Under the pieces are notes generated by a model, which saw nothing but the letters and a program-made list of their open reading frames with translations, was not told the DNA's origin and did no database searches. 42,212 bases of DNA from a virus, in IMG/VR virus record IMGVR_UViG_3300036845_000193, positions 1 to 42,212 of that record. One strand, given 5' to 3'. Both the position numbers and the translations under genes were made by a program. Below are positions 1 to 6,139 of this stretch, one piece after another; position 1 is the stretch's first letter; the number at the start of each line of letters is the position of its first letter.

Positions 1-117
1 GCTGCTGGTCTACGGGCCCCATCGGTGACCGTGCACAACCACATGGGCGACGTGCTGATCGCGACGGCGCTGCTGGTGGTGCTGCTGTTCGCCTACTTCG
101 CGTGGCCGAGGCGATGA
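1..117 (+). CDS. C-terminal end of a small membrane protein (partial, 5' end outside window)
   Basis: An open frame runs from base 1 to the TGA at 115-117. Its last 24 codons, starting at an ATG at 43, encode a hydrophobic helix (LIATALLVVLLFAYFAW) followed by PRR and stop, which looks like one membrane segment with a positively charged cytoplasmic tail. The gene may be longer and start upstream, or be a 24-residue peptide starting at 43; the window cannot decide. Its TGA overlaps the ATG of the next gene (ATGA at 114-117), the joining pattern used throughout this arm. Function unknown. Confidence 0.5.
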   Translation, partial: AAGLRAPSVTVHNHMGDVLIATALLVVLLFAYFAWPRR

Positions 118-404
118 CTTCCAAGCGCCGCCCCCCCGCCGAGCCCGGCCCGATCGACCCGGCCTACCGCGCGCAGATGCAGGGCCTCGCCCAGGCGCTC
201 GACGAGACGTTCAACGGCAAGCTGAAGGGCCACGATCGCAAGGTGTGGTTCTTCCTGGCGGCCGGCAATTTCGGCGGGCCGCCCGGCCTGTTCAACTACA
301 TCAGCAACGCCAACAAGGTCGACGTGCGCGACATGTTGCAGGACATCCTGGATCGGCTGGAGCAGCGGCTGGCCAACGAGGCCCCGGAGCCGCGCGATGG
401 CTGA
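114..404 (+). CDS. Small phage protein, paralogue of the 5637-5861 gene
   Basis: This encodes 96 residues. I chose ATG 114, which overlaps the previous stop as ATGA, over the in-frame GTG at 102. The core around FNYISNANKVDVRDMLQDIL aligns with YAYASNASRTAVTAMLKDFL in the gene at 5637-5861: an F/G-rich strand, a Y-x-SNA motif, then an amphipathic helix ending in LEQ. I recognise this as a recurrent small phage and prophage protein without assigned function. It overlaps the next gene by 8 nt, so translation is probably coupled. No membrane segment or catalytic motif is visible. Confidence 0.75.
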   Translation: MTSKRRPPAEPGPIDPAYRAQMQGLAQALDETFNGKLKGHDRKVWFFLAAGNFGGPPGLFNYISNANKVDVRDMLQDILDRLEQRLANEAPEPRDG

Positions 405-603
405 GAAGATCGACGTGACGTCGGGCGAGCGCATCGCGCTGGAGGGCTTCGGGGCGCCGATCGAGGTGTACGACCACGGCGACTTCCTGGGGTTCTGGAA
501 CCCCGAGCGCAACATCAACGTGACCATGCTGAAGTCGACGCCGCTCACCTCCGACAAGGCGGCGGCGGTTCGCGCGGCGCTGGGGGTGTTCCCGCATGGC
601 TGA
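397..603 (+). CDS. Small hypothetical phage protein (68 aa)
   Basis: This is a soluble 68-residue protein with no recognised family. It starts at ATG 397 inside the end of the previous gene and overlaps the following gene by 8 nt. The sequence (SGERIALEGFGAPIEVYDHG, then FLGFWNPERNINVTMLKS) alternates hydrophobic and polar residues and suggests a small beta-rich fold. Membership of a tightly coupled operon is the main evidence that it is real. Confidence 0.65.
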   Translation: MAEKIDVTSGERIALEGFGAPIEVYDHGDFLGFWNPERNINVTMLKSTPLTSDKAAAVRAALGVFPHG

Positions 604-1021
604 TCAGGTTTGGCGGCCACGGGTCCGCCTCTCAGCGGATGGCTTGGCCATGAAAGCGCAGATCGTCGCGGACCTGGAAGTCAGCCGCGACATGTCGTTC
701 GCCGAGCTGGCCGGGCGCTGGCCGGAACACTTCCGCGACGGCCCCTACCTGCTGCCGTGGCCGAAGCTGGAGAACGTGTTCATCTGGGTCGGCCTGACCG
801 AGGATGCGCTGCGCCTGATCGAGGAGTTGCTGAACGAAGGGTTGGCCGAGCTGGGGTCGACCAGCTACCTCGTCTACGTGGCTGACGGGATGATGCCGAC
901 GCAGCCCATCGCCAAGCGGTTCAGGAGTTACAAAGCGCCGCACTGGGTGCCCTCGGTGCTCCTACTGCCGGGCGTCGACCGCCGCTCGCGGAAACACCCC
1001 GGAAAGGCTCAGCATGGCTGA
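596..1021 (+). CDS. Hypothetical phage protein (141 aa)
   Basis: A 141-residue soluble protein with no family that I recognise. The N-terminal half carries RLSADGLAMKAQIVADLEVS and a predicted helix (SFAELAGRWPEHF). The middle has a hydrophobic stretch (LENVFIWVGLTEDALRLIEE) and the C-terminus is basic. The ATG overlaps the previous gene by 8 nt, and its stop at 1019-1021 overlaps the next start. Overlapping frames in this GC-rich stretch are shadows; this one fits the chain of coupled starts. Confidence 0.6.
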   Translation: MADQVWRPRVRLSADGLAMKAQIVADLEVSRDMSFAELAGRWPEHFRDGPYLLPWPKLENVFIWVGLTEDALRLIEELLNEGLAELGSTSYLVYVADGMMPTQPIAKRFRSYKAPHWVPSVLLLPGVDRRSRKHPGKAQHG

Positions 1022-1496
1022 TTTCTGCCGCCAGTGCTCGATCGAGGAGTTCGGCCAGGATTTCGGCGACCTGGCCGGGCTGGTGAGCCCCGGGTCGGCC
1101 GGCCGGGTGATCTGCGAGGGCTGCGGCATCACCTACGTCAACCACCTCGGCGAGTGCGTGGCCGAAAACTGCCTGCTGGCCCACGGCCTGCGCCCGAAAA
1201 CCAAGGAGACCCCGATGCTCTGGTTCAAACACAAGCACACCGGCGAGATCGCCATGCACGCCAACGCGCCGGGCTCGTACTGGGAGCCGTATGAGCCGCC
1301 CGTCCTCCCCGACCCGCCGGCCGACCGCGACGACGACGACGCCGACGACGACAGCAGCACGCTCTCGGGGATCGAGACGGCCACGAGCGCGGTCGAGGCC
1401 CTGGAAAGCATCGAGAGCGCCCCCGACACCTCCACGCCCGACTTCAGCGGCGGCGGCGGCGACAGCGGCGGGGGCGGCGCGAGCGACACCTGGTGA
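1014..1496 (+). CDS. Zinc-ribbon phage protein fused to an acidic Gly/Ser-rich tail
   Basis: This 160-residue protein has two parts. Residues 1-60 hold cysteine pairs (FCRQC, CEGCG, then C-x5-C in the GECVAENC segment) typical of a small zinc-ribbon protein common in phages. Residues 68-160 begin MLWFKHKHTGEIAMHANAPG and end in an Asp-rich then Gly/Ser-rich tail finishing in W. An in-frame ATG at 1215 is preceded by AAGGAG (1203-1208, 6-nt spacing), a stronger ribosome site than most in this operon. A separate 93-residue product from the second start is therefore likely, and the gene may be a fusion of two ancestral genes. Confidence 0.7.
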   Translation: MADFCRQCSIEEFGQDFGDLAGLVSPGSAGRVICEGCGITYVNHLGECVAENCLLAHGLRPKTKETPMLWFKHKHTGEIAMHANAPGSYWEPYEPPVLPDPPADRDDDDADDDSSTLSGIETATSAVEALESIESAPDTSTPDFSGGGGDSGGGGASDTW

Positions 1497-1759
1497 GCCT
1501 GCACCGCACCCCGCCGGACGCCTGCCCGTACTGCGGCCACGCGGTCGACGCGGCGACCGACCTGCCCAGCGGCAGCGGCTCGGCGCCCTGCCCGAACGAC
1601 GGCTCGATCTGCATCGCCTGCGGCTCGCTGTTGATCTACGACGACGATCTGCGCCTGCGCCGGCCCGATCCGGGCGAGCTGGCCGAGCTGGAGGGCATGC
1701 CCGCCGTGCAGCAGGCCCTGCGCGCGTGGCGCAGCGCCTTCGGGAGCCGGGCGACGTGA
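1493..1759 (+). CDS. Small zinc-ribbon protein (88 aa)
   Basis: GTG start overlapping the previous TGA (GTGA at 1493-1496). The protein has four close Cys positions: CPYCGH near residue 11, CPN near 33, and CIACG near 40. That is a treble-clef or zinc-ribbon arrangement. The C-terminal half is helical (GELAELEGMPAVQQALRAW). Similar small Cys-rich proteins occur in phage accessory operons, but no role is known. Its TGA overlaps the GTG of the next gene. Confidence 0.65.
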   Translation: MSLHRTPPDACPYCGHAVDAATDLPSGSGSAPCPNDGSICIACGSLLIYDDDLRLRRPDPGELAELEGMPAVQQALRAWRSAFGSRAT

Positions 1760-2121
1760 AGCGGTTCGAGGCGCTGGCGGTGGGCGACCAGCTCGAACAG
1801 CGCACCCTCTACGGCGGACACCACCTCAGCTACTGGCTGGTCACCGATCTGTGGTTTGACCCGGTGCGCGGCCAGCACAGGCCCTACAGCGGCCAGATGG
1901 CCGGCGTCGCCCACATCCGCCCGGACGGCGAGCTGTCGCCGAAGTGGGGCCACTCTCGCCACGCGCTGGCGACGCTGGGCTACCACTACGCCAAGATCGA
2001 CTACCTGGCGCTGGCCAAGGCGCGCGCCGAGGCGTTGGCGACCAACGACAACACCGTGGTGGGGATCGGCTACGCGAACGCGATCCGCCGCCGGCCGAAG
2101 GCGCCGGGAGCGAGCTGGTGA
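1756..2121 (+). CDS. Hypothetical phage protein (121 aa)
   Basis: I place the start at GTG 1756, which overlaps the preceding stop as GTGA. The same frame is open upstream to 1291, but that part lies across two other genes and has the low-complexity look of a shadow. The protein is mixed, with aromatic strands (LSYWLVTDLWFDPVRGQ) followed by a helix (KIDYLALAKARAEALATND). No family recognised. The stop overlaps the next GTG. Confidence 0.6.
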   Translation: MKRFEALAVGDQLEQRTLYGGHHLSYWLVTDLWFDPVRGQHRPYSGQMAGVAHIRPDGELSPKWGHSRHALATLGYHYAKIDYLALAKARAEALATNDNTVVGIGYANAIRRRPKAPGASW

Positions 2122-2573
2122 CCCTCTGGACCCCCGAGCAGGTGGCCAAGTTGAACGAGTGGCAGGGTTGCGGCTGGGTGCACGAGTTCACCTGCCCGAA
2201 CGCGCACCCCGACGCACACCAGGAGCTGGTGGCCACGGTCGACGGCTGGATTTGCCCGAGCTGCGACTACACCCAGGACTGGGCGCACGACTTCATGTTC
2301 AACGGCGCGCCGCCGGACCCGCTGGCCCCGCGCCCTCGCCGGCCGCGCCACCCGCAGACCACCTCCACCGAGCGTTCGATCAGAGCCCGCGCGCAGGCCA
2401 AAGCCCGGGTCACCGAGCGCCAGGCGATGCTCCAGGCGCTGCTGGCGTGGGATCGGGTGGGCGCGGCGCTGGAGGCCGACAACGCGGGGATGCTGGTGGT
2501 GGCGCGCACCCGCGCCCGCAAGGCCCGCGAGCTGACCCTGGCGGCGATGATGCTGGTGCAGGCGACGCGCTGA
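2118..2573 (+). CDS. Zinc-finger-like phage protein (151 aa)
   Basis: Start at GTG 2118, again a GTGA overlap with the previous gene; the longer frame from 1944 would cover its neighbour. The N-terminal 60 residues contain EFTCPNAHPDAHQ and WICPSCDYTQDWAHDFM, a Cys/His pattern consistent with one zinc site. The C-terminal half is a basic helical segment (ERSIRARAQAKARVTERQAM) that could bind nucleic acid. Function unknown; inclusion rests on coupling and motif regularity. Confidence 0.65.
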   Translation: MTLWTPEQVAKLNEWQGCGWVHEFTCPNAHPDAHQELVATVDGWICPSCDYTQDWAHDFMFNGAPPDPLAPRPRRPRHPQTTSTERSIRARAQAKARVTERQAMLQALLAWDRVGAALEADNAGMLVVARTRARKARELTLAAMMLVQATR

Positions 2574-2785
2574 TGGCCGGCGCCCGCGTCATCCAGATCA
2601 GGGGCGAGCACCGCTGGGCCGGGGCGCTGGCGATCGTGTCCGACGTGCGCCCGTGGGGGGTGATCGCCTTCGTGCCGATGCCGACCAACGACGGCGAGCC
2701 CACCGGCCAGGCGTTCACGCGGGTGGCGCACGGCGAGTTTCGCGAGGTGGGGATCGGCATGTGGCCGCCGGACGCCATGCCGTGA
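2573..2785 (+). CDS. Small SH3/KOW-like phage protein (70 aa)
   Basis: ATG 2573 overlaps the previous TGA as TGATG. The protein is beta-rich: RVIQIRGEHRWAGALAIVSD followed by VRPWGVIAFVPMP and FTRVAHGEFREVG. The pattern of basic strand, W-G turn and hydrophobic strand resembles small SH3 or KOW barrels found in phage operons. That fold is inferred by eye only. The next gene starts inside its stop (GTGA at 2782). Confidence 0.6.
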   Translation: MAGARVIQIRGEHRWAGALAIVSDVRPWGVIAFVPMPTNDGEPTGQAFTRVAHGEFREVGIGMWPPDAMP

Positions 2786-2889
2786 CGCACCTGGCCGCCG
2801 AGGCGCTGTTCGGGCTCTGGGTGGTGCTCTGGGGGCTGATCGGCTGGGGGGCGGGTCGCCGCTCCAGGCGCGCGAGGAGAAAACGCTGA
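2782..2889 (+). CDS. Single-pass membrane peptide (35 aa)
   Basis: A very short gene starting at GTG 2782, coupled to the previous stop, and ending at the TGA shared with the next ATG (TGATG). It encodes one hydrophobic helix (LFGLWVVLWGLIGWGAG) and a strongly basic tail (RRSRRARRKR). This is typical of a single-pass inner-membrane peptide with a cytoplasmic C-terminus. It resembles the membrane peptide ending at 117. Holin-like or membrane-perturbing roles are possible but unsupported. Confidence 0.55.
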   Translation: MTHLAAEALFGLWVVLWGLIGWGAGRRSRRARRKR

Positions 2890-3074
2890 TGTCGACCCAC
2901 GCCAACCAGAAGCTGCTCGCCGACCGGCTGCGCACCACCGCCGAGCGGTCGGGGCTGACCTACGTCGAAATCGTCGGGATTTTCGAGTTCCTGACCGAGG
3001 AGTGGCGCGCCCGCCAGGCGCGGGCCGAGGCCGACGCGTTCATCGCCAAATCCGACGCGAAAGGGCGTAGCTGA
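2889..3074 (+). CDS. Small helical hypothetical protein (61 aa)
   Basis: ATG 2889 overlaps the previous stop. The 61 residues are almost entirely helical: QKLLADRLRTTAERSGLTYV, then EIVGIFEFLTEEWRARQARA. The first helices could form a small helix-turn-helix-like unit, but no family is recognised. It is the last gene of the first operon; a 77-nt spacer with two inverted repeats follows. Confidence 0.6.
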   Translation: MSTHANQKLLADRLRTTAERSGLTYVEIVGIFEFLTEEWRARQARAEADAFIAKSDAKGRS

Positions 3075-3151
3075 CCACGATTTTCCGTGGCAGGGCCCGG
3101 CTCACCGTGCTACGGCGTTTCGTAGGGGCTCAACACGCCAAGGAGGCCCGC
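3075..3151 (+). promoter_or_regulatory. Intergenic leader with two matched dyads and a strong ribosome site
   Basis: Two inverted repeats of identical geometry lie here: CCACG-N6-CGTGG at 3075-3090 and CTACG-N6-CGTAG at 3110-3125, centres 35 bp apart. Both contain the core ACG-N6-CGT and resemble the ACGGNTTTCCGT element in the other leaders. AAGGAGG at 3140-3146 sets the start of the VWA gene at 3152. No T-tract follows either repeat, so I favour operator or promoter elements over a terminator. Confidence 0.5.
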
Positions 3152-3871
3152 ATGGCCGATCCGCAAGCCACCACCATCGTCACTTTCCTGCTCGATCAGA
3201 CCGGCAGCATGGGCGCGGTCAAGCCGCAGACGATCGACGCCTTCAACAGCTACATCGACGAGCTACAGGCGACGCCGTCCGACATCCGCTTCACGCTGCT
3301 GCTGTTCAACAGCATCCGCACCGAGAAAGTCTTCCACAACGAGCCGATCGCCGACATCCCGCACCTGACGGCGGGCACCTACCATCCGGAGGCGGTGACG
3401 CCGCTGATCGACGCCGCCTACAAGACCATCAAGGGCGTCGAGCGGATGATCGCCGAGACCGGGGCCGACGCCAAGGTGGTGATCTGCATACAGACGGACG
3501 GCCACGAGAACGCCTCGACCGAGCACACCTGGGACCAGCTCCAGGCGCTGATCAAGGAGAAGACCCTGGCCGGCTGGCAGTTCAACTTCATGGGCTGCGG
3601 GATCGACGCCTACAACCAGGGCCGCCGCATGGGCTTCGCCGCCGGCCAGACGGTCAGCTACGACATCGCCACCGACACCACCCGGGCGGCGTTCGCGGCT
3701 CAGGCGGTCAACACGATGAATTTCGCGCGCGGCCGCACGATCAGCACCGGCTACAGCGACGACCAGAAGGCGGCGTCCGGCGACAGGTTCAGCGCCCAGG
3801 CGCCCAAGGTCGCCAAGCCCCCCGAACCGCCCAAGCCGCCCAAGAGCCTCGCCGACGACGTGAACCTGTAG
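3152..3871 (+). CDS. von Willebrand factor A (VWA) domain protein
   Basis: I chose ATG 3152 because AAGGAGG lies 5 nt upstream; the frame is open from 3107 without a ribosome site. The 239-residue protein begins with a VWA/integrin-I fold. VTFLLDQTGSM gives the metal-ion site D15-x-T17-x-S19, and T83 and D116 (in IQTDGHEN) are likely further MIDAS ligands. The C-terminus is Pro/Lys-rich (KVAKPPEPPKPPKS) and probably flexible. VWA domains bind partner proteins through a divalent metal. No MoxR-type ATPase partner lies nearby, so the target is unknown. It opens the second operon. Confidence 0.85.
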   Translation: MADPQATTIVTFLLDQTGSMGAVKPQTIDAFNSYIDELQATPSDIRFTLLLFNSIRTEKVFHNEPIADIPHLTAGTYHPEAVTPLIDAAYKTIKGVERMIAETGADAKVVICIQTDGHENASTEHTWDQLQALIKEKTLAGWQFNFMGCGIDAYNQGRRMGFAAGQTVSYDIATDTTRAAFAAQAVNTMNFARGRTISTGYSDDQKAASGDRFSAQAPKVAKPPEPPKPPKSLADDVNL

Positions 3872-3880
3872 GGGGCGGCG

Positions 3881-4390
3881 ATGACCGACGAACCGACCGA
3901 CACCACCCCCGAGGAGCCGTTTGGCGACGACATCGACATCAGCGACGTCACCGCCATGAGCGCCGACGACTTCATCGGCAGCATCGCCGACGAAATCGTC
4001 GCCCGGGTGCGCAGCCGCGTGCCCAATCCGGCCGCCCTGCCCATGGGCCTCAGCGAAGGGGAGGGCCGGCGCGGCATGGCCCTGATGCTGGCGATCAAGT
4101 ACCACACCGACAACCAGGTGAAGGACCCGAACCTGCTGCGCGAGCTGAAGATGGACCCGCACTACCCGGGCATCCGCTGGGTCGACTACACCCGCGTGGT
4201 CGAGATCGCCGAGGCGTTCGACGACTTCCTGCGCGGCGACGCGCCGGGGACGCTGATGATCGGCGACCAGGAGGTGCAGTCCGGCTCGGGGTTCGAGGGC
4301 GTCGCGGCGGCGGCCGACGTGATCATCGCCAAGGAGAAGAAGCGCAAGCGGAAGAAGGGCGCCTCGGAGGACCCGCCATCAGCGACCTAG
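3881..4390 (+). CDS. Acidic hypothetical phage protein (169 aa)
   Basis: It starts 9 nt after the VWA gene, with a G-rich ribosome site. The N-terminus is acidic (DDIDISDVTAMSADDFIGS). The middle is helical (GRRGMALMLAIKYHTDNQV) and a charged basic tail (KEKKRKRKKG) precedes the end. No family recognised. The spacing implies co-transcription with the VWA gene, and the two may act together. The end overlaps the likely start of the next small gene. Confidence 0.65.
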   Translation: MTDEPTDTTPEEPFGDDIDISDVTAMSADDFIGSIADEIVARVRSRVPNPAALPMGLSEGEGRRGMALMLAIKYHTDNQVKDPNLLRELKMDPHYPGIRWVDYTRVVEIAEAFDDFLRGDAPGTLMIGDQEVQSGSGFEGVAAAADVIIAKEKKRKRKKGASEDPPSAT

Positions 4391-4563
4391 ACCCGGTCAA
4401 GGTGATCCGCATGATGCTGGTCAAGCAGGCTCTCGCCACCAGGCTGTTCCAGTATGGCGACGAGAGCGGGTTTTCCGACGAGGAGCTGCTGCTGCTGGTC
4501 GAGGAGTTCGCCGCCGACATGAAAACCGCGCTGCGGCTCGGCGAGACGAAGGGGCGGTCATGA
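4378..4563 (+). CDS. Small helical protein with a probable ATC start (61 aa)
   Basis: The frame reads (M)SDLDPVKVIRMMLVKQALAT and then FSDEELLLLVEEFAADMKTA before the TGA at 4561-4563. ATG 4411 and GTG 4402 have poor ribosome sites. GGAGGA at 4366-4371 sits 6 nt before the ATC at 4378, and an initiator there gives the typical MSD N-terminus. The codon may be a rare non-AUG start or a mutated ATG. The product is two or three amphipathic helices. Its stop overlaps an 11-codon frame (4560-4595) too short to call. Confidence 0.5.
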   Translation: MSDLDPVKVIRMMLVKQALATRLFQYGDESGFSDEELLLLVEEFAADMKTALRLGETKGRS

Positions 4564-4832
4564 TCATCGCCCGAGGCCCCAATTCAGTCAGGTGAAACCC
4601 TGAGACGGCGCCCCGATGTCGGGAATTTACCTTACGAAAACCCGCACCCGGCGGTTGTCCCTCCGGCCCGCGACATGGTACGGATTTCCGTCACGCGGCG
4701 CGTAGCCGCAGCCGATGGGTGTCTCGTTCTCACGCCCCGAGACTGGACGACGACCCTCGGCGAGCCGGGCCGCCACCCCCCTTCTATGGCGGTCGCCAGG
4801 TCGGCGCCTGGCCGTGACACCCGGGAGGACCG
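4564..4832 (+). promoter_or_regulatory. 269-nt structured leader without a convincing gene
   Basis: No credible gene lies here; the open frame across it starts without a ribosome site and has shadow-like composition. It holds four inverted repeats: CCCGA-TG-TCGGG (4612-4623), ACGGATTTCCGT (4680-4691), GTCTCG-N11-CGAGAC (4721-4743) and GCCAGG-N6-CCTGGC (4795-4812). TTGTCC at 4655-4660 lies 18 nt before TACGGA at 4679-4684, so a sigma70-like promoter is possible. The last hairpin is just upstream of the GGGAGG ribosome site of the 4833 gene and could affect its translation. Confidence 0.4.
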
Positions 4833-5057
4833 ATGCACACCAAAGACAAGCTCGCCAACGCCCTTCGCGACGCCGGCCTCGACGATCTGGCCGCCAGGGC
4901 CGCCGGGGGCTACTACCACGACTTCCTCAGCCCGCTGGCGACCCCGGCGATGCAGTTGGGGGCCGATCTGGCCGCCGTGGGCAGCAAGCCCGCTCTCGAC
5001 ATCCGCAAGCGTCACCTTCAGGGTGAATTTGACGCCACCACTGACGAGATGCAGTAA
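4833..5057 (+). CDS. Small hypothetical phage protein (74 aa)
   Basis: ATG 4833 is preceded by a clear GGGAGG. The protein is short and helical: TKDKLANALRDAGLDDLAAR, a GGYYHDF turn, then LATPAMQLGADLAAVG. It resembles small phage proteins of unknown role that start MHxKDxLAxxLRxAGL, but I cannot name a family. It is the first gene of the third operon and ends 2 nt before the next start. Confidence 0.7.
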   Translation: MHTKDKLANALRDAGLDDLAARAAGGYYHDFLSPLATPAMQLGADLAAVGSKPALDIRKRHLQGEFDATTDEMQ

Positions 5058-5059
5058 TC

Positions 5060-5230
5060 ATGCATGACGACGACGACGACGTCCCCCTGGTCCTGCACTT
5101 CTCGGACGTCGAAATCGCACTGATCGACAAGCTGCGCGGGGCCACGCCGCGCGATGAGTTCTGCCTTGCCCTGCTGGAGCGCGCGATCCTGCGCCTGAAG
5201 GAGGAGGGCGTCCTACCCGAAATCCACTAG
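5060..5230 (+). CDS. Ribbon-helix-helix-like small protein (56 aa)
   Basis: A short gene with ATG 5060 and TAG 5228-5230. After a HDDDDDV start, the sequence has a short strand (LVLHFSD), a helix (VEIALIDKLRG), a turn (ATPRDEF) and a second helix (CLALLERAILRLKEEG). That is the order and size of a CopG/Arc ribbon-helix-helix DNA-binding unit. If correct it could be a local repressor and a candidate for binding the repeated dyads in the leaders. Fold assignment is by pattern only; the acidic N-terminus is unusual for this family. Confidence 0.55.
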   Translation: MHDDDDDVPLVLHFSDVEIALIDKLRGATPRDEFCLALLERAILRLKEEGVLPEIH

Positions 5231-5241
5231 AAGGAGATCAC

Positions 5242-5640
5242 ATGTACGCCAAGTTACGGGTGAAGCTGAAATCGCTCACCGCAGAGGCCAGGATCATCCG
5301 GTTCGAGGAGCGCCGCACCAAGCGGACCTGGCGCCGTCTGGCCGAGCGACAGGCGCACAAGAACCCCCAGGCGATCCCGGCCCTGCACGACACCTTCGAC
5401 AGCCTGCACCGTCACCGCACCTGCGACGTGCGCGTCGAGACCAGGGCGGCCCTGCTGGCCTACGCCATGCTGCGCAAACGGCCCTACGAGCTGGTCGAGA
5501 AGCCCGGCGCCCGCAAGCCGCCGCTGGCCAAGGTCGCCGACCTGGTGAGCCGGTTCGGCGGCGTCGAGCTGGGCCGCGAGACCGCGCTGGCCCAGGTGCG
5601 CGACTGGCTGGGCCTCGCCGAGGCGGCGCCCGCCGCATGA
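5242..5640 (+). CDS. Hypothetical basic phage protein (132 aa)
   Basis: It has one of the best ribosome sites in the window (AGAAGGAGATCACATG). The N-terminal half is rich in Lys and Arg (KLRVKLKSLTAEARIIRFEE, RRTKRTWRRLAERQAHKN); the C-terminal half is helical (LAKVADLVSRFGGVELGRE). The basic N-terminal helices suggest nucleic-acid contact. Family not recognised. Its TGA overlaps the next ATG (ATGA at 5637-5640). Confidence 0.7.
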   Translation: MYAKLRVKLKSLTAEARIIRFEERRTKRTWRRLAERQAHKNPQAIPALHDTFDSLHRHRTCDVRVETRAALLAYAMLRKRPYELVEKPGARKPPLAKVADLVSRFGGVELGRETALAQVRDWLGLAEAAPAA

Positions 5641-5861
5641 CCACACCCTCAGAACCGGGGCCGCCCAACGACCTCGAAGACATCGCCGAGGCCCTTGGCG
5701 ACAGCATCGGGGCGCGGGGATTTTGCCTGCTGGTGTTCCCGCTGGGGGGGTCGAACGAACCCTACGCCTACGCGTCGAACGCCAGCCGCACCGCCGTCAC
5801 GGCCATGCTGAAAGACTTCCTGAAGGAGCTGGAGCAGGGGGGTCGGAACGGGTCCGGGTGA
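5637..5861 (+). CDS. Small phage protein, paralogue of the 114-404 gene
   Basis: This 74-residue protein shares its core with the gene at 114-404: a hydrophobic strand (GFCLLVFPLGG), Y-x-Y-x-SNAS, and a helix TAVTAMLKDFLKELEQ. The two copies differ strongly outside this core, so the duplication is old or each came from a different phage. The family is widespread among phages with no known function. It ends the third operon and is followed by an AT-richer regulatory gap. Confidence 0.75.
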   Translation: MTTPSEPGPPNDLEDIAEALGDSIGARGFCLLVFPLGGSNEPYAYASNASRTAVTAMLKDFLKELEQGGRNGSG

Positions 5862-5941
5862 CCCGAATTTTTCCCGAAAAAACGCTTTTCCCGGACGATC
5901 GGCGGGTTTACGGTTTTCCGCAGTTTCTAGGGGAGGCAGTG
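5862..5941 (+). promoter_or_regulatory. AT-richer leader with ACGGTTTTCCGC element
   Basis: An 80-nt gap that stands out by its T and A runs (GAATTTTTCCCGAAAAAACG). It contains ACGGTTTTCCGC at 5910-5921, matching the element in the other three leaders. A TTTTCC at 5886-5891 lies 17 nt before TACGGT at 5909-5914, a weak promoter match. GGGGAGG at 5930-5936 serves the ATG at 5942. It is a probable promoter/operator region. Confidence 0.5.
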
Positions 5942-6139
5942 ATGAGTATGAACCATGGTCAGGCTCTCGCGCCCCGCGTCACGGTGGCCGATTTGCGCCT
6001 GATGTCGACCCAGGACCCGCGCGCCATGAAGCGGGTCGAGCTGCGCGAGTGGGCGATCACCCTCAGCGACGTGTTGCCGCAGATCGTCGCCGCCCTGGAC
6101 AACATCGCCGTCGCCTCGCGACAGGTGCCGCCGGTATGA
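5942..6139 (+). CDS. Small hypothetical phage protein (65 aa)
   Basis: ATG 5942 is chosen because GGGGAGG lies 5 nt upstream; the frame is open from 5723 but that part covers the previous gene. The product is helical (RAMKRVELREWAITLSDVLP, QIVAALDNIAVASRQV). No family recognised. It opens the fourth operon, and its TGA overlaps the ATG of the next gene. Confidence 0.65.
   Translation: MSMNHGQALAPRVTVADLRLMSTQDPRAMKRVELREWAITLSDVLPQIVAALDNIAVASRQVPPV

Noticed and set aside
4560-4595. 11-codon frame coupled by ATGA after the 4378 gene
   Set aside because: Too short and without any recognisable feature to call a gene, although the overlap pattern is the same as elsewhere.
4675-5067. Plus-strand frame covering the 4564-4832 leader
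   Set aside because: It has no ribosome site, has Pro/Arg/Ser shadow composition, and conflicts with the well-supported gene starting at 4833.
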